This document shows positions 35,474 to 44,032 of a DNA stretch of 64,000 nucleotides, one piece after another; position 1 is the first letter of the stretch, and every line of letters starts with the position of its first letter. The stretch covers positions 124,001-188,000 of the forward strand of contig NZ_CP047243.1 of assembly GCF_009856605.1 (NCBI RefSeq), in the 5' to 3' direction. The DNA is from Trichormus variabilis 0441 (GTDB taxonomy: Bacteria > Cyanobacteriota > Cyanobacteriia > Cyanobacteriales > Nostocaceae). The translations under genes were made by a program, and so were the position numbers. A model generated the notes under the pieces. That model saw only the letters and a list, made by a program, of their open reading frames with translations. It did not search any database and was not told where the DNA came from.

Positions 35474-36568
35474 GTGGTATTTTTAGCTTTAATCATCACT
35501 ATATGTTTTATTGCAGCTATTGTTAGTAAACTTGGCATATCTCCTTATATAGCTAGTGCAGCAACCATTAGTTTAAGTATTTCCCTACACCTGCCGTTAA
35601 ACAAAGTAATAATTCTATGCGTTGCAGCATACTGTACAAGTTATTGGGTATACTCTGCCTTTGAGGTAGCGGGGCTTTCTATTGACTTACAGACAACACT
35701 TGCAGGTGTAGAAATAAACCCTAGTAGAAGTATGGTGTTAATCGCTATGCTACTAAGAATGGGAATCTTTTTCTTGTTCATGCTTCTACCAATAGGTAAG
35801 CCAACAATATATATAGAAGGATTTTTGCTAGTAATATTAGTAATCGTGCTAGTCATATCTATTAGTAATAATTTAACAGCAGATTTGCTAACAGTTTTGA
35901 TTCAAGCAGTCTTGTTCGGAATATGTTTTTTCATAGCAGATAGATTTGCCTTTGATGCAAATTTAACCCCAGCATTACTAGCAAGCATGGGAGTATGCCG
36001 ATTGCTAATGAGTGATGTTGGTAAGGGTGAGATTCTATCGCCTGTTCTTATTGCACCAGGATTGATCAGATGTGGATTTATTTTAGTTTTGACCTGGATA
36101 ACTCCTGGCTTCTCTTTCTCTTTAATAAGTAATAGCTTACTGCCTGCTACTTACACAAGAAGTATATGGTTAGCAGCACTTAGCGCTGGAGTAGAGGGTT
36201 GGGCATTGCGTATATGCTTATCAGGAGAAACAACTGGTAAAACAATGTTGAGTTGGTTACTTGTTCAACAACTTGGTACTGGGCGTTATCCTTTTGATTC
36301 AGCTATGATTATCTCTATCTGGCTTGTAGTAATTTTAAGCATGATAATAGCATTAGTAATGTTAAATATTCCTGCTTGGTTAAAACCGGCTCGTGAGATA
36401 GGTATTTTTCTTTTAGTGTTACAAGGAGCTTTAGTATCTGGCGGATGGGTTATTTTATTTATTATTGTAGGTTGTCTTATGCAACTTATTAGATTAACTT
36501 TTGGAGGAAAACAAGAAGTGCTTGCGACTGGGTTTTTAATTCCAATACTAATACAACGATTTTTCTAG
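35474..36568 (+). CDS. Polytopic membrane protein of unknown function
   Basis: 364 residues with about 9-10 predicted helices starting at the first residues (VFLALIITICFIAAIVS). It begins with GTG 35474; an in-frame ATG further in would remove the first helices, so GTG is kept. Semi-conserved polar spots inside the membrane region (PGLIRCGF, ALSAGVEGWALR, SGETTGKTML) suggest a channel or transporter, but I cannot place a family. It is third in the plus-strand set after the two small exported proteins, 30 bases from the second. It converges with the HNH gene. Confidence 0.65.
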   Translation: MVFLALIITICFIAAIVSKLGISPYIASAATISLSISLHLPLNKVIILCVAAYCTSYWVYSAFEVAGLSIDLQTTLAGVEINPSRSMVLIAMLLRMGIFFLFMLLPIGKPTIYIEGFLLVILVIVLVISISNNLTADLLTVLIQAVLFGICFFIADRFAFDANLTPALLASMGVCRLLMSDVGKGEILSPVLIAPGLIRCGFILVLTWITPGFSFSLISNSLLPATYTRSIWLAALSAGVEGWALRICLSGETTGKTMLSWLLVQQLGTGRYPFDSAMIISIWLVVILSMIIALVMLNIPAWLKPAREIGIFLLVLQGALVSGGWVILFIIVGCLMQLIRLTFGGKQEVLATGFLIPILIQRFF

Positions 36569-36636
36569 AATAATTAAATCTAAATGTATAGAATGTAAAC
36601 TTGAGTTTAATTCTTACATTTGTATGAAATTAAAGA

Positions 36637-37521
36637 TTAATCTTTATTAATTAAAATAACAATTGTGGGTGGGCTTTCATGTTGCATTATTGAGGATGTA
36701 ATGAGTCTTGTAGTTCCTGTTAGTTCATGTAGTATAAGTTCGTCTTCAAATTTAGAAATCTTTAAATTGTTATTCATTGGTATAAGAACTCTCCAAAAAA
36801 AGAAACTAAATAAGCATACACTTATTACTAAGTTTTCATCTTCTTTTTCTATGGAAATTATGTGCCTAAGTTTAGTTTTCTCGTTTTCACATCTTGTTAT
36901 AATATTTTCAGATTCTTGAGTTGAGAGCAATTCACATATTACGGGACTAGATATACCATTGCTGCCTGGGTTGAAATTTCTTTTTCCCAAAATTTCTTCA
37001 CGAATTTTAGCAAACGCTAAATCTGAAAAAAAAGTTTTATTAGTTAATTTATATCTTGTGTTTAAATAGTGAGCGCCACCCAAAGCAATTTTCAAAATTG
37101 AAGGGTAACTATTTATAATTTTTGATTTAGTTTCTAATTCAAATTCTATTCTTCTAATATCTATTCGGGGGATTTCTTCTCCTGAATCTGAGTCATAACA
37201 TTCCAATTGAAAATTTCTGTTTTGACTAGAAAATACTTCCGAATATGAAAAATTAACATCAATTTTGTGTCCGTTTTGTAATATAGCCCGCCCTGTTCTC
37301 TTAATAGACCTGTTTTTATAAAATTCAAACATCCAGCTTAATCGATATAATTCATCATCATAAGTTTTTCCTAATAACTCATTACAGTTTTTGCAAGCTG
37401 GAATATGCCAACTGCGACCACCACCAATACTTGTTGGAACAAAATGCTCTTTTGTTTTTCCTTCTTCTGATTGTTTCTTTCCACTTCTGATTCTATTACA
37501 GTAAACGCAGTAAAAACTCAT
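36637..37521 (-). CDS. HNH endonuclease-like protein
   Basis: 294 residues. N-terminal zinc/HNH part: CVYCNR at residues 5-10, then EGKTKEHFVPTSIGGG near 20-35 where His-25 and the following residues match the first His of an HNH, and IPACKNCNELLGKTYD near 40-55 with the second Cys pair and the Asn-rich closing helix. The last 230 residues are a helical/beta domain of unknown type. Such proteins occur in defence islands and mobile elements. The AT-rich base composition matches the triad region rather than the plasmid backbone. Confidence 0.8.
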   Translation of the reverse strand: MSFYCVYCNRIRSGKKQSEEGKTKEHFVPTSIGGGRSWHIPACKNCNELLGKTYDDELYRLSWMFEFYKNRSIKRTGRAILQNGHKIDVNFSYSEVFSSQNRNFQLECYDSDSGEEIPRIDIRRIEFELETKSKIINSYPSILKIALGGAHYLNTRYKLTNKTFFSDLAFAKIREEILGKRNFNPGSNGISSPVICELLSTQESENIITRCENEKTKLRHIISIEKEDENLVISVCLFSFFFWRVLIPMNNNLKISKFEDELILHELTGTTRLITSSIMQHESPPTIVILINKD

Positions 37522-38022
37522 ACAACAAAAATTTTAAACCTACTAAAATAATTATAATTTATAAAAATTTTGAACGTTCTGCATACTATTATGGTTATTT
37601 TAGTGTCCAGACACTGCCAGTTAAACTTTCTCAGGAAAAGCAAACCTGGGGTAGCTGCTCAAAAGATGGAGTGATTCGCATGAACGTTTTAAATACGAGC
37701 GCACTTTTAGTTAATGCTGGCAAGGAAAAACTATAGGTATTTTTATAAATTAATGACGTTTCTGTTTTTTCCAAGCATCTGCTCTCTGTACTTTTGATGA
37801 AATGCCGCGAGAGCAGGATTCCTTTCACAGAGAACAGAGGCGTAACTTCTTGCGTTTTTCTTTATGCTCACAAAAGATGGCATCTTGGAAAGCTTACTTT
37901 TGCGTTGCCTTGGGATATACGATTAGTGTTTGAAATATCGTGCCTGTATTCTTAATCCGATATTTCAACGCGGTGAATAGTTGATGATTCTTGGGCTGGC
38001 ATCTTAAGTTGTACTCGCGCCC
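37522..38022. other. Intergenic region without identifiable genes
   Basis: About 500 bases. Only very short frames are present; none has a coding pattern I can support. No RNA gene or insertion-sequence end recognised. Confidence 0.45.
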
Positions 38023-38166
38023 TTAAATGGTGATGGTAGCCTGCAAATTACCTGTGATGTTAACCTCTCCACTGATCACACCGATCGCATGGAAAAAATT
38101 ACTATTCTCTGATTGCTGGCTAGACTGTTCTTGGCTGTTGTGAGTTTGAGTGTCGATAGATTGCAT
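38023..38166 (-). CDS. Short ORF, possible remnant (47 residues)
   Basis: ATG 38166 to TAA 38023. The product is Gln/Ser-rich (SQEQSSQQSENS) and ends FFHAIGVISGEVNITGNLQATITI. The closing part looks like a conserved segment cut short, so this may be the N-terminus of a broken plasmid gene. Evidence is weak. Confidence 0.3.
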   Translation of the reverse strand: MQSIDTQTHNSQEQSSQQSENSNFFHAIGVISGEVNITGNLQATITI

Positions 38167-38233
38167 CTGATTCAGTCATGGATTTTTATTTCAGTGTAAC
38201 GTCGGTAGTATGTGAAGCACGATTACATCTTTA

Positions 38234-38908
38234 TCAAATCCCAGAACCATCTCCTCTCACCCAAATTTTTTCATTATCGTAAAAGTCCCCACGCTGTTCT
38301 AATGCAAACCCACCCAGCAGCAACCCCAGCCACACTTCCACCATCGGCATCTTCAACTTGCGTTGTAACTTCGGCAACGTAATTTCATCTTTCACATTCA
38401 TCAAATATTGAGCGATCGCCCCCCGCCACTTATCTACATCTTCATCCCCTGCCAGACGATGGACATCTTCTACCGTCTGAATATCCAGCATTGCCAGCAC
38501 ATTCTCTTTCTCCACAGGTGCGGCTACTGAGTCACTTTTATTAACAGGATGAGTAAATTGATGCGGCCCGTGTGGTCTAAAGCTTTGCGGTGGTGGTTCT
38601 TCGATTAAGTCATCCAAGTCTAGCTGCATAGTTGTCCGCACCAGCCCCGCAAAGATATCTGTGCTGATGACTGGCCCATCTGTATCAGTCTGAGCGCGGA
38701 CATCTTCTAACAATAACTGGGCGCGAGTTTTCAAAATATCTGCGATTTGAGAAAAGGCGGTGGCAGCGATCGCTAATTGTGCCTCTACTGATAAAGTTTC
38801 TAGCTCAGTGTCTAAACATGACCACACCGCAGCGAGTGAAGAGGTGGGCGGGGCTTCGGATATCTCATCTAAAATGTCCCAGATTGTTAATTGGCGATAA
38901 ACGGTCAT
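38234..38908 (-). CDS. Plasmid hypothetical protein, intact paralogue of the TnpB-truncated gene
   Basis: 224 residues. N-terminal helical part (VYRQLTIWDILDEISEAP, ALAAVW-like heptads), an acidic/proline middle (DLDDLIEEPPPQSF), and a conserved C-terminal domain of about 85 residues (DIQTVEDVHRLAG, DKWRGAIAQYL, LPKLQRKLKMPMVEVWLGLLL, FALEQRGDFYD) shared with the fragment at 19854-20112. The C-terminal part, with its KMPMVEVWLGLLLGG helix, looks like a winged-helix or small helical domain. Function unknown; two copies in 20 kb show it belongs to the plasmid backbone. Confidence 0.75.
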   Translation of the reverse strand: MTVYRQLTIWDILDEISEAPPTSSLAAVWSCLDTELETLSVEAQLAIAATAFSQIADILKTRAQLLLEDVRAQTDTDGPVISTDIFAGLVRTTMQLDLDDLIEEPPPQSFRPHGPHQFTHPVNKSDSVAAPVEKENVLAMLDIQTVEDVHRLAGDEDVDKWRGAIAQYLMNVKDEITLPKLQRKLKMPMVEVWLGLLLGGFALEQRGDFYDNEKIWVRGDGSGI

Positions 38909-38965
38909 GGCTCAGGGACAAGGGCGCACTGCCTTGTAAATTTACGTTTGTACTATCTCACCATT

Positions 38966-39316
38966 TTAATTTTGAGGATCAATTCTTGTTAACTGTACTA
39001 AAATAGCCCCAAGTTGGTTTAATGCCGCGTTAGTGGTTCGCTGATTTTCCTCAAAGTTTTGCTGATGTTGTTCAAAGTTGTGTTTTAATTCTTCGTGGCT
39101 ATCTCGTAACTCTAACAGTACATCATTTAAAATTGCATCCCTAGCCAATACAGAGTTAACGTTACTGGTTAGCTCACTAACGTTATCAGCCAGGTTATCT
39201 ACCTTGTCAGTTAGATTGTTGAGTTTGCTGGTTAAAGCTGCTATGGCTTCAGTATTTTGTATTGCCAGTAATTCAATTCGGTCTAATCTACTTGGCTGAT
39301 GTGGTGTACTGGTCAT
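38966..39316 (-). CDS. Coiled-coil protein
   Basis: 116 residues from ATG 39316 (the in-frame TTG at 39334 is less likely). Nearly the whole length is a heptad-repeat coiled coil (LTSKLNNLTDKVDNLADNVSEL cut: L/V/L every 3-4 residues), followed by HEELKHNFEQHQQNF. Small proteins of this kind are frequent in Nostoc genomes and on plasmids. No enzymatic motif. It is upstream of the 38234 gene on the same strand with a 57-base gap. Confidence 0.65.
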   Translation of the reverse strand: MTSTPHQPSRLDRIELLAIQNTEAIAALTSKLNNLTDKVDNLADNVSELTSNVNSVLARDAILNDVLLELRDSHEELKHNFEQHQQNFEENQRTTNAALNQLGAILVQLTRIDPQN

Positions 39317-39474
39317 GGTAATTTCAGAGAGCAAAGAATCACAATAACAAAAGTTTTATATAGCCTACAGTATAAGCTTTTTAGCTTATGAGTTGGTTCA
39401 TTTTGAGGAACTTAAGGCAAGTGAATCGAAAGCGTAGGCGCAAGCCTTGTCGTAGACATCCCTTAAGATGATGA

Positions 39475-39939
39475 TCACTCAGGGTGCAGGGGACAAGGGC
39501 GCACAGGGCAGTGGGTCGGACTGATTTCAAACAATTCTTTATACTGGTACAGCGTAACACTATACTCCGCCGCAAACGCCTGTAGAACCTTGTCGGTGTA
39601 TGCCCGAATCTTACCAGCCGTCAGTCCAAAACAGTGAATCGGCTCCAGGCGGCAGACAGGCTTTTGACCCAGCCATAACTCTGCACCTAAAGCGTGCAAG
39701 GGTTTATCCCCTGGCTCTTTATATAAATACAGTACGGCAAAATATGTTTCTGGCGGCTCAACAGCGATCGCTTCAATCTCAAGAGAATCATCTTTACTTC
39801 GATTCCGGTAGAAGGAACGACGATTGTGGCAAACCTTCGGATTCCAGCAGCCATCACCCTCTGGCCCATGCAGCACCTTAGCTTTAGATGTTGGCAACTT
39901 GGCGCATAGTTGGCATTTGGGATCTAGCGGCTTGGGCAT
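39475..39939 (-). CDS. Cys-rich hypothetical protein following the recombinase
   Basis: 154 residues. N-terminal CQLC near residue 9-12 and DGCWNPKVCHNRRSFYRNR near 30-48 could bind a metal; the end has HCPVRPCPLH. The middle (YFAVLYLYKEPGDKPLHALGAELWL) is a beta-rich domain. The gene starts 3 bases after the stop of the tyrosine recombinase, so it is translated with it and may be an accessory factor. No family recognised. Confidence 0.7.
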   Translation of the reverse strand: MPKPLDPKCQLCAKLPTSKAKVLHGPEGDGCWNPKVCHNRRSFYRNRSKDDSLEIEAIAVEPPETYFAVLYLYKEPGDKPLHALGAELWLGQKPVCRLEPIHCFGLTAGKIRAYTDKVLQAFAAEYSVTLYQYKELFEISPTHCPVRPCPLHPE

Positions 39940-39942
39940 GGG

Positions 39943-40974
39943 TTACTCCCTTTCTTCACCTATTGCTCTGTAATAAGCAGCGATCGCTGCTTCTTGTTCA
40001 CTCCGCAAAGTATAGCGCCTGAACGCCTTCTCGCTTTGATGCCCGGTCAATTTCCGTGCATGGCTGGGGTCTACACCCAACAGTAACAACTCCGTGGCGT
40101 AGGTATGCCGAAATTGGTGGGGGTGCAAATCTTCAATGCCAGCCAGTTCACCGATTTTTTCCACCGCAAAGTATATCCCGTGGTAACTCAAGCGATCGCC
40201 CTTGTATGAAGCGTGATGTGAAATCATCAACGGGGTGAGGCTATTTAGTTCTTCCCCCTGTTCGCGGCGCGATCGCAAATATGCCTCTAACACGTCACGG
40301 CTTTCTTTCCGTAATGGTACTAAGCGCGGTTCATTGGTTTTGGTATCTGGCAAGAACAGCAGCTTGCCATCAAATGAACCAACATTTAACTGTACAATTT
40401 CCCCTGCGCGGAGTCCGTGGCTGAGAATGTGGACAAGTGCCGTGTCCCGTTGTTTTGTTTCTCCTAACAATTCTAAAGCTGACCACACTCGCTCCATCTG
40501 CTCGTCAGTTAAGCTTTGGGCTGGTGGCAGTGGTACTTTTTCTAGCTTTATCCCCAGTGTCGGGTTAGTTGCAATTATGTCTGGATATGTATAACACATC
40601 CATTTAAAGAAGCTTTTGAGCGCAGCAACCCCCGCATTGATACTGCTTTTTGACAGGGGTTTTCCTGAATCAGTTTTTACTTCGTCGCGTAGATACTCCT
40701 TGTACAACCCAAGGTGACGTGGGCGTAGTTCATGATAATGCAGTTGTGTCCATCCCAAGAATCGCTTAAGTTCGCGTTCGTACAATTTTCGGCTGTTTGG
40801 CGCAAGATTTGTGCTGCGTAAAAACTCCAGTACCTTGATCCACCTTATGTCTGTGGGTAAAGATGTTTTTCTTGCCCTGCTTCTAGATTGTCCCTGTAGG
40901 GTTGATGGCGCTTGATCCTGAATGTGGATCAACTTGATTGGCGGTAGGTTGTCAAGCTGAGTATTGTTAACCAT
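39943..40974 (-). CDS. Tyrosine recombinase (XerC/D-like integrase)
   Basis: 343 residues from ATG 40974 (a TTG start 14 codons upstream is possible). N-terminal SAM-like core-binding domain (FLRSTNLAPNSRKLYEREL), then the catalytic domain with all residues in place: Arg in HGLRAGEIV, Lys in DTKTNEPR, HQFRH (H-x-x-R), His in LTGHQSEKAF, and Tyr in RRYT. It could resolve plasmid multimers or integrate/excise an element. It stands at the edge between plasmid-like genes and the metal-uptake region, which fits an integrase, but no attachment site was found. It is followed by a coupled Cys-rich gene. Confidence 0.92.
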   Translation of the reverse strand: MVNNTQLDNLPPIKLIHIQDQAPSTLQGQSRSRARKTSLPTDIRWIKVLEFLRSTNLAPNSRKLYERELKRFLGWTQLHYHELRPRHLGLYKEYLRDEVKTDSGKPLSKSSINAGVAALKSFFKWMCYTYPDIIATNPTLGIKLEKVPLPPAQSLTDEQMERVWSALELLGETKQRDTALVHILSHGLRAGEIVQLNVGSFDGKLLFLPDTKTNEPRLVPLRKESRDVLEAYLRSRREQGEELNSLTPLMISHHASYKGDRLSYHGIYFAVEKIGELAGIEDLHPHQFRHTYATELLLLGVDPSHARKLTGHQSEKAFRRYTLRSEQEAAIAAYYRAIGEERE

Positions 40975-41327
40975 AGCAGCGATCGCCCTTCGTTGCACTG
41001 TGGAACTAATACCCAAGCATTGTAAGTGATTGAAGGTAAAATCTGTTTACCTCATCGCCAAAATGCTTGTAAATCTTGATGCTGACCCCTATTGTTAGAA
41101 ATGTTTACAAAGTTTGGTTGAGAGAACTGTCCGTAAAAAGCCGCCTTAACCGGACAGTTTTGTTATCCCTCGTAGATGCACGAGTATGCACAAAATATAC
41201 GATTCAAGTCACTGTGGCTAACGAGCGAGATGAAGCTTTATCTGGTTCTACTCTCAAAGAGATTCATTCTTGGGGAAAGGTAAATATAACTACTGAACAG
41301 ATAGTATTTTCTGAGATGAGCTTTGAG
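40975..41327. other. Intergenic region at the recombinase edge
   Basis: About 350 bases between the recombinase start and the frameshifted gene. A plus-strand frame crosses it, but its product has no recognisable pattern and runs into the frameshifted gene in the wrong frame. A candidate attachment site was looked for and not found. Confidence 0.4.
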
Positions 41328-41562
41328 ATGGTAAAATCCGTTTACCCAAAAAGATTTAATTGGCCCCGTTGTGTTTCGCCGTGATTTTAATAACTTTGAG
41401 ACAATTAATGTCAACCAAGCTTGGTCATTATTTTTCACCGCAGGTCAAGACGATAAAGGACTGGGACAAGGAGCTGAATTAGGCAATTTTTTCACTAACC
41501 TTTTAATTGCTGTAGGAGTAACAGGAACACTTTGGGCAACTATCTTCAGTAATTGGGGATAA
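41328..41562 (+). pseudogene. Copy of the HLIP-neighbour gene with N-terminal frameshift
   Basis: From ATTTAATTGGCCCCGTTG onward the DNA follows the gene at 55483 closely (WSLFFTAGQDDK, FFTNLLIAVGVTG). Near codon 9 this copy reads CCCAAAAAGATTTA against CCCTAAACAAGATTTA, two bases shorter, so ATG 41328 is out of frame with the conserved part. A shortened 63-residue product could still start at GTG 41371. The C-terminal hydrophobic helix (LLIAVGVTGTLWATIF) is kept. Probably a decaying duplicate. Confidence 0.7.
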
Positions 41563-41582
41563 AAAGTTAGGTAGATTCCTAA

Positions 41583-42734
41583 TTAGTTGGGATCACTAAA
41601 AGCAGGGTTATGAATAAATGTTTCATCAGTTAAACTTTTTAGGAAAGCTATCAGGTCATTTTTTTCGGCTTCAGTTAATTCAAAACCGCTAATAAATTCA
41701 CTCTTGAAAGGATTTTTGCTTCCTACTCCTGCAAACTTTCCTGTATGAATCGTTCTCCCACCTGCTTTATAGTGGTCGATAACTGCTTCTAGAGTAGGGA
41801 TACTACCATCGTGCATATAGGGAGCAGTCAGAGCAATATTTCGCAGAGTTGGAGCTTTGAAACGTCCCATATCGGAGGGTTGGGTAGTAATTTCATAAAC
41901 ACCAGTATTATCTGGTGGATAAGCTCCTTTCCCATCAATATTATATAGGCCAGTGTTGTGAAAGGCGATTTCCACAAAAGCCAGGCGATCGTGCATCACC
42001 GAATCGCTAAAATTAATGCCACCATGACAATGAAAACATTCCAGACGTTCGCTGTTGAATAACTTTTCCCCTCTTTGAGCAGCTTTGGAAATAGCATGAG
42101 AGTCACCACCGAAGCGATAACGATCATAGGGAGAGTTCATAGAAATCAAAGTACGTTCAAATGCTGCTAAAGCTTTAGTCAGATTACTCAAGCTAATTGC
42201 TTCCTGACTTTCTCCAAAGGCTGCGGCAAACATCTGTCGATATTTGGAGTCATCCCGCAGCATTGTTAATATTTGTTGTTCCCTTCCTACCATACCCATT
42301 TCTACCGGATGTTCGCCAAACATTGGCACTAAAGCTTGAGTTTCCAACTTTGTCATCAAAGGGTTAGCCCAAGTTAATACCGGGTTGTAGCCAATATTAG
42401 CGAGACTCATGGAGTTACGGGGGTGTTTTTCGCCAGTTGCTCCCACCGCCACCGTTTTCCCATCAGTAAAAGCCAAAGACTGAATATGGCAAGACGCACA
42501 AGAGAATTCACCCGTGATTGATAACCGCTTCTCATAGAAAAGATGCCGTCCCAACTCTACTTTTGGCGAACTCATGGGGTTATCGGCTGGGACAATTGGC
42601 TTCGGCATCCAAGCTGGGAGATGCCAGTCATATTCTGAAGTCGGTGATGTGCCAAATGCTTTACTTAGCCCCATTGAGAGACAAATTGACAACAGACAAA
42701 TTACTGCGAGGGTAAACAAACGAATTAATTTCAT
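41583..42734 (-). CDS. Di-heme cytochrome c peroxidase-like enzyme, MbnH-type
   Basis: 383 residues with an N-terminal signal peptide (FTLAVICLLSICLSMGLSKAFG). Two haem c sites: CASCH near residue 80 and CFHCH near 233. APYMHDGSIPTL near 308 supplies the Met/His region typical of the family, and MSLANIGYNPVLTWANP holds the calcium/interface section. It belongs to the MauG/CcpA superfamily; together with the next gene it matches the metallo-mystery pair, in which the di-heme enzyme (MbnH) oxidises a Trp of its partner MbnP. It acts in the periplasm. It follows the MbnP-like gene by 78 bases on the same strand. Confidence 0.88.
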   Translation of the reverse strand: MKLIRLFTLAVICLLSICLSMGLSKAFGTSPTSEYDWHLPAWMPKPIVPADNPMSSPKVELGRHLFYEKRLSITGEFSCASCHIQSLAFTDGKTVAVGATGEKHPRNSMSLANIGYNPVLTWANPLMTKLETQALVPMFGEHPVEMGMVGREQQILTMLRDDSKYRQMFAAAFGESQEAISLSNLTKALAAFERTLISMNSPYDRYRFGGDSHAISKAAQRGEKLFNSERLECFHCHGGINFSDSVMHDRLAFVEIAFHNTGLYNIDGKGAYPPDNTGVYEITTQPSDMGRFKAPTLRNIALTAPYMHDGSIPTLEAVIDHYKAGGRTIHTGKFAGVGSKNPFKSEFISGFELTEAEKNDLIAFLKSLTDETFIHNPAFSDPN

Positions 42735-42812
42735 CTGGGAATTCGGAGCAAGTTAAAGGCTAGGAAGAAGCAGGGGAGGCATCTTGCCCAATCCCCATTC
42801 TCTATTTTCCCA

Positions 42813-43718
42813 TCACTCCACTCTGAAAAATTTCTGTTTAGAAGCAGGGCGATCGCCAAATGGGAGACCAAAATTAGTCATAATGCCCACACAATCGCCA
42901 TCATCGGGAGATGACATACAACCTGGAGCGGTATTTGGTTGGTTGATGGTTAAATTTGTGTTGCTTAACAACGCGGCTAGGTCTGCAACCACGATATTTT
43001 TGTTGGGGTCAAATTTAGTTAAGACAACCTTCACGGTATTGGGATTTTTACAAGATGAGGGTTTTTGATTACCTGTTTGAGCTTGACAACCAGTGCTACC
43101 CAAATGGATGGGGAAACCCTGTGCTTGATGATTGGGTTCATCATGTTTCGCGCGTGCGCTAGTATGATTATGCTTCTCTAAATCAATGCGAGCAAATTTG
43201 TAACCAAATCGCCAATTCCACCAGAGGGAGGTTAAATTTAGGGGTGATGGGGCGATGACAGAATCTTCATGATTGAGATTGAAGGGGATACCCAGAGTAA
43301 ATTGCAGTCCTTGATATTGTCCTTTAGGTACTGTACCTATCACTTGATTACGTGTTTCTACTGTGCCGTTACTACAAGCACCGGATTTGTTTTCAAAGTC
43401 TATTAAAGCTACGTTTTGGTATTGCCATTTACCATCCTGGGTTAAGGTTAGGGGTACAGCTTTACCTTTAGCATCGATTAAAGCTATATCAGATACATAG
43501 AAACGGAAGTCAGAGAGAGTAAATTCTTTGGCTGGTTTACCTAAAGTGTAGGTTTTGTCACATTTAAAGGGTTGTTGAGCAACTTTACTATTAAATCTAA
43601 TTGTGACTTCTTGAGTTTCAGTAGTAGAAGCTAAACCGATAGCATAATTCCCCAGAATTGCGGTGCAGGGAATTGTGACTAATGTCAATACCGCTAATTT
43701 CGCAGACAACTGCATCAT
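42813..43718 (-). CDS. MbnP-like metallo-mystery-pair four-Cys protein
   Basis: About 301 residues from ATG 43718, where AGGTGAA gives a ribosome binding site; the longer frame to 43868 lacks one. Signal peptide (LAVLTLVTIPCTAILGNYAIGLA). The family pattern is clear: VTIRFNSKV start, FRFYVSDIALID, VIGTVPKGQYQGLQFTLGIPF, and the Trp-rich SLWWNWRFGYKFARIDLE, plus paired Cys in TGCQAQ...SSCKNP and PGCMSSPDDGDC. In studied members a Trp is converted to kynurenine by the di-heme partner and copper is bound. Here it precedes the di-heme gene in one operon. The metal handled here is unknown; the neighbourhood is rich in metal importers. Confidence 0.85.
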   Translation of the reverse strand: MMQLSAKLAVLTLVTIPCTAILGNYAIGLASTTETQEVTIRFNSKVAQQPFKCDKTYTLGKPAKEFTLSDFRFYVSDIALIDAKGKAVPLTLTQDGKWQYQNVALIDFENKSGACSNGTVETRNQVIGTVPKGQYQGLQFTLGIPFNLNHEDSVIAPSPLNLTSLWWNWRFGYKFARIDLEKHNHTSARAKHDEPNHQAQGFPIHLGSTGCQAQTGNQKPSSCKNPNTVKVVLTKFDPNKNIVVADLAALLSNTNLTINQPNTAPGCMSSPDDGDCVGIMTNFGLPFGDRPASKQKFFRVE

Positions 43719-44032
43719 TTCACCTATGCGTTTAACAGTGAACAGTAAACAGTTATCAGTTAAATCCTTGACGAAACACCACACCAATTGGTGAAAGGCG
43801 TTGGTGGCGGGTCTAACCCTACGCCGATACGCTGTTAGGACTGATAACTGGTTTAAGGTATCTTCCAATTCTCAGTAATGGATGATCTGCTGTCAAACGA
43901 CCAATTGTCAAAGTAGAGAAGCGTTTAACTCGTTAATTTTGACATTATTTGACAGGTTGTCTTTTGACTATGCTAGGGATGAACATGAAAATAAAGTTGT
44001 GTAGTTGATCGGCTGTTGTTTCTCTTCATTTC

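Noticed and set aside
37631..37828. 65-residue minus-strand frame
   Set aside because: Low-complexity translation in a non-coding gap, no start signal or recognisable motif.
41076..41384. 102-residue plus-strand frame before the frameshifted gene
   Set aside because: No conserved pattern in most of it; its end reads the duplicated gene in the wrong frame.
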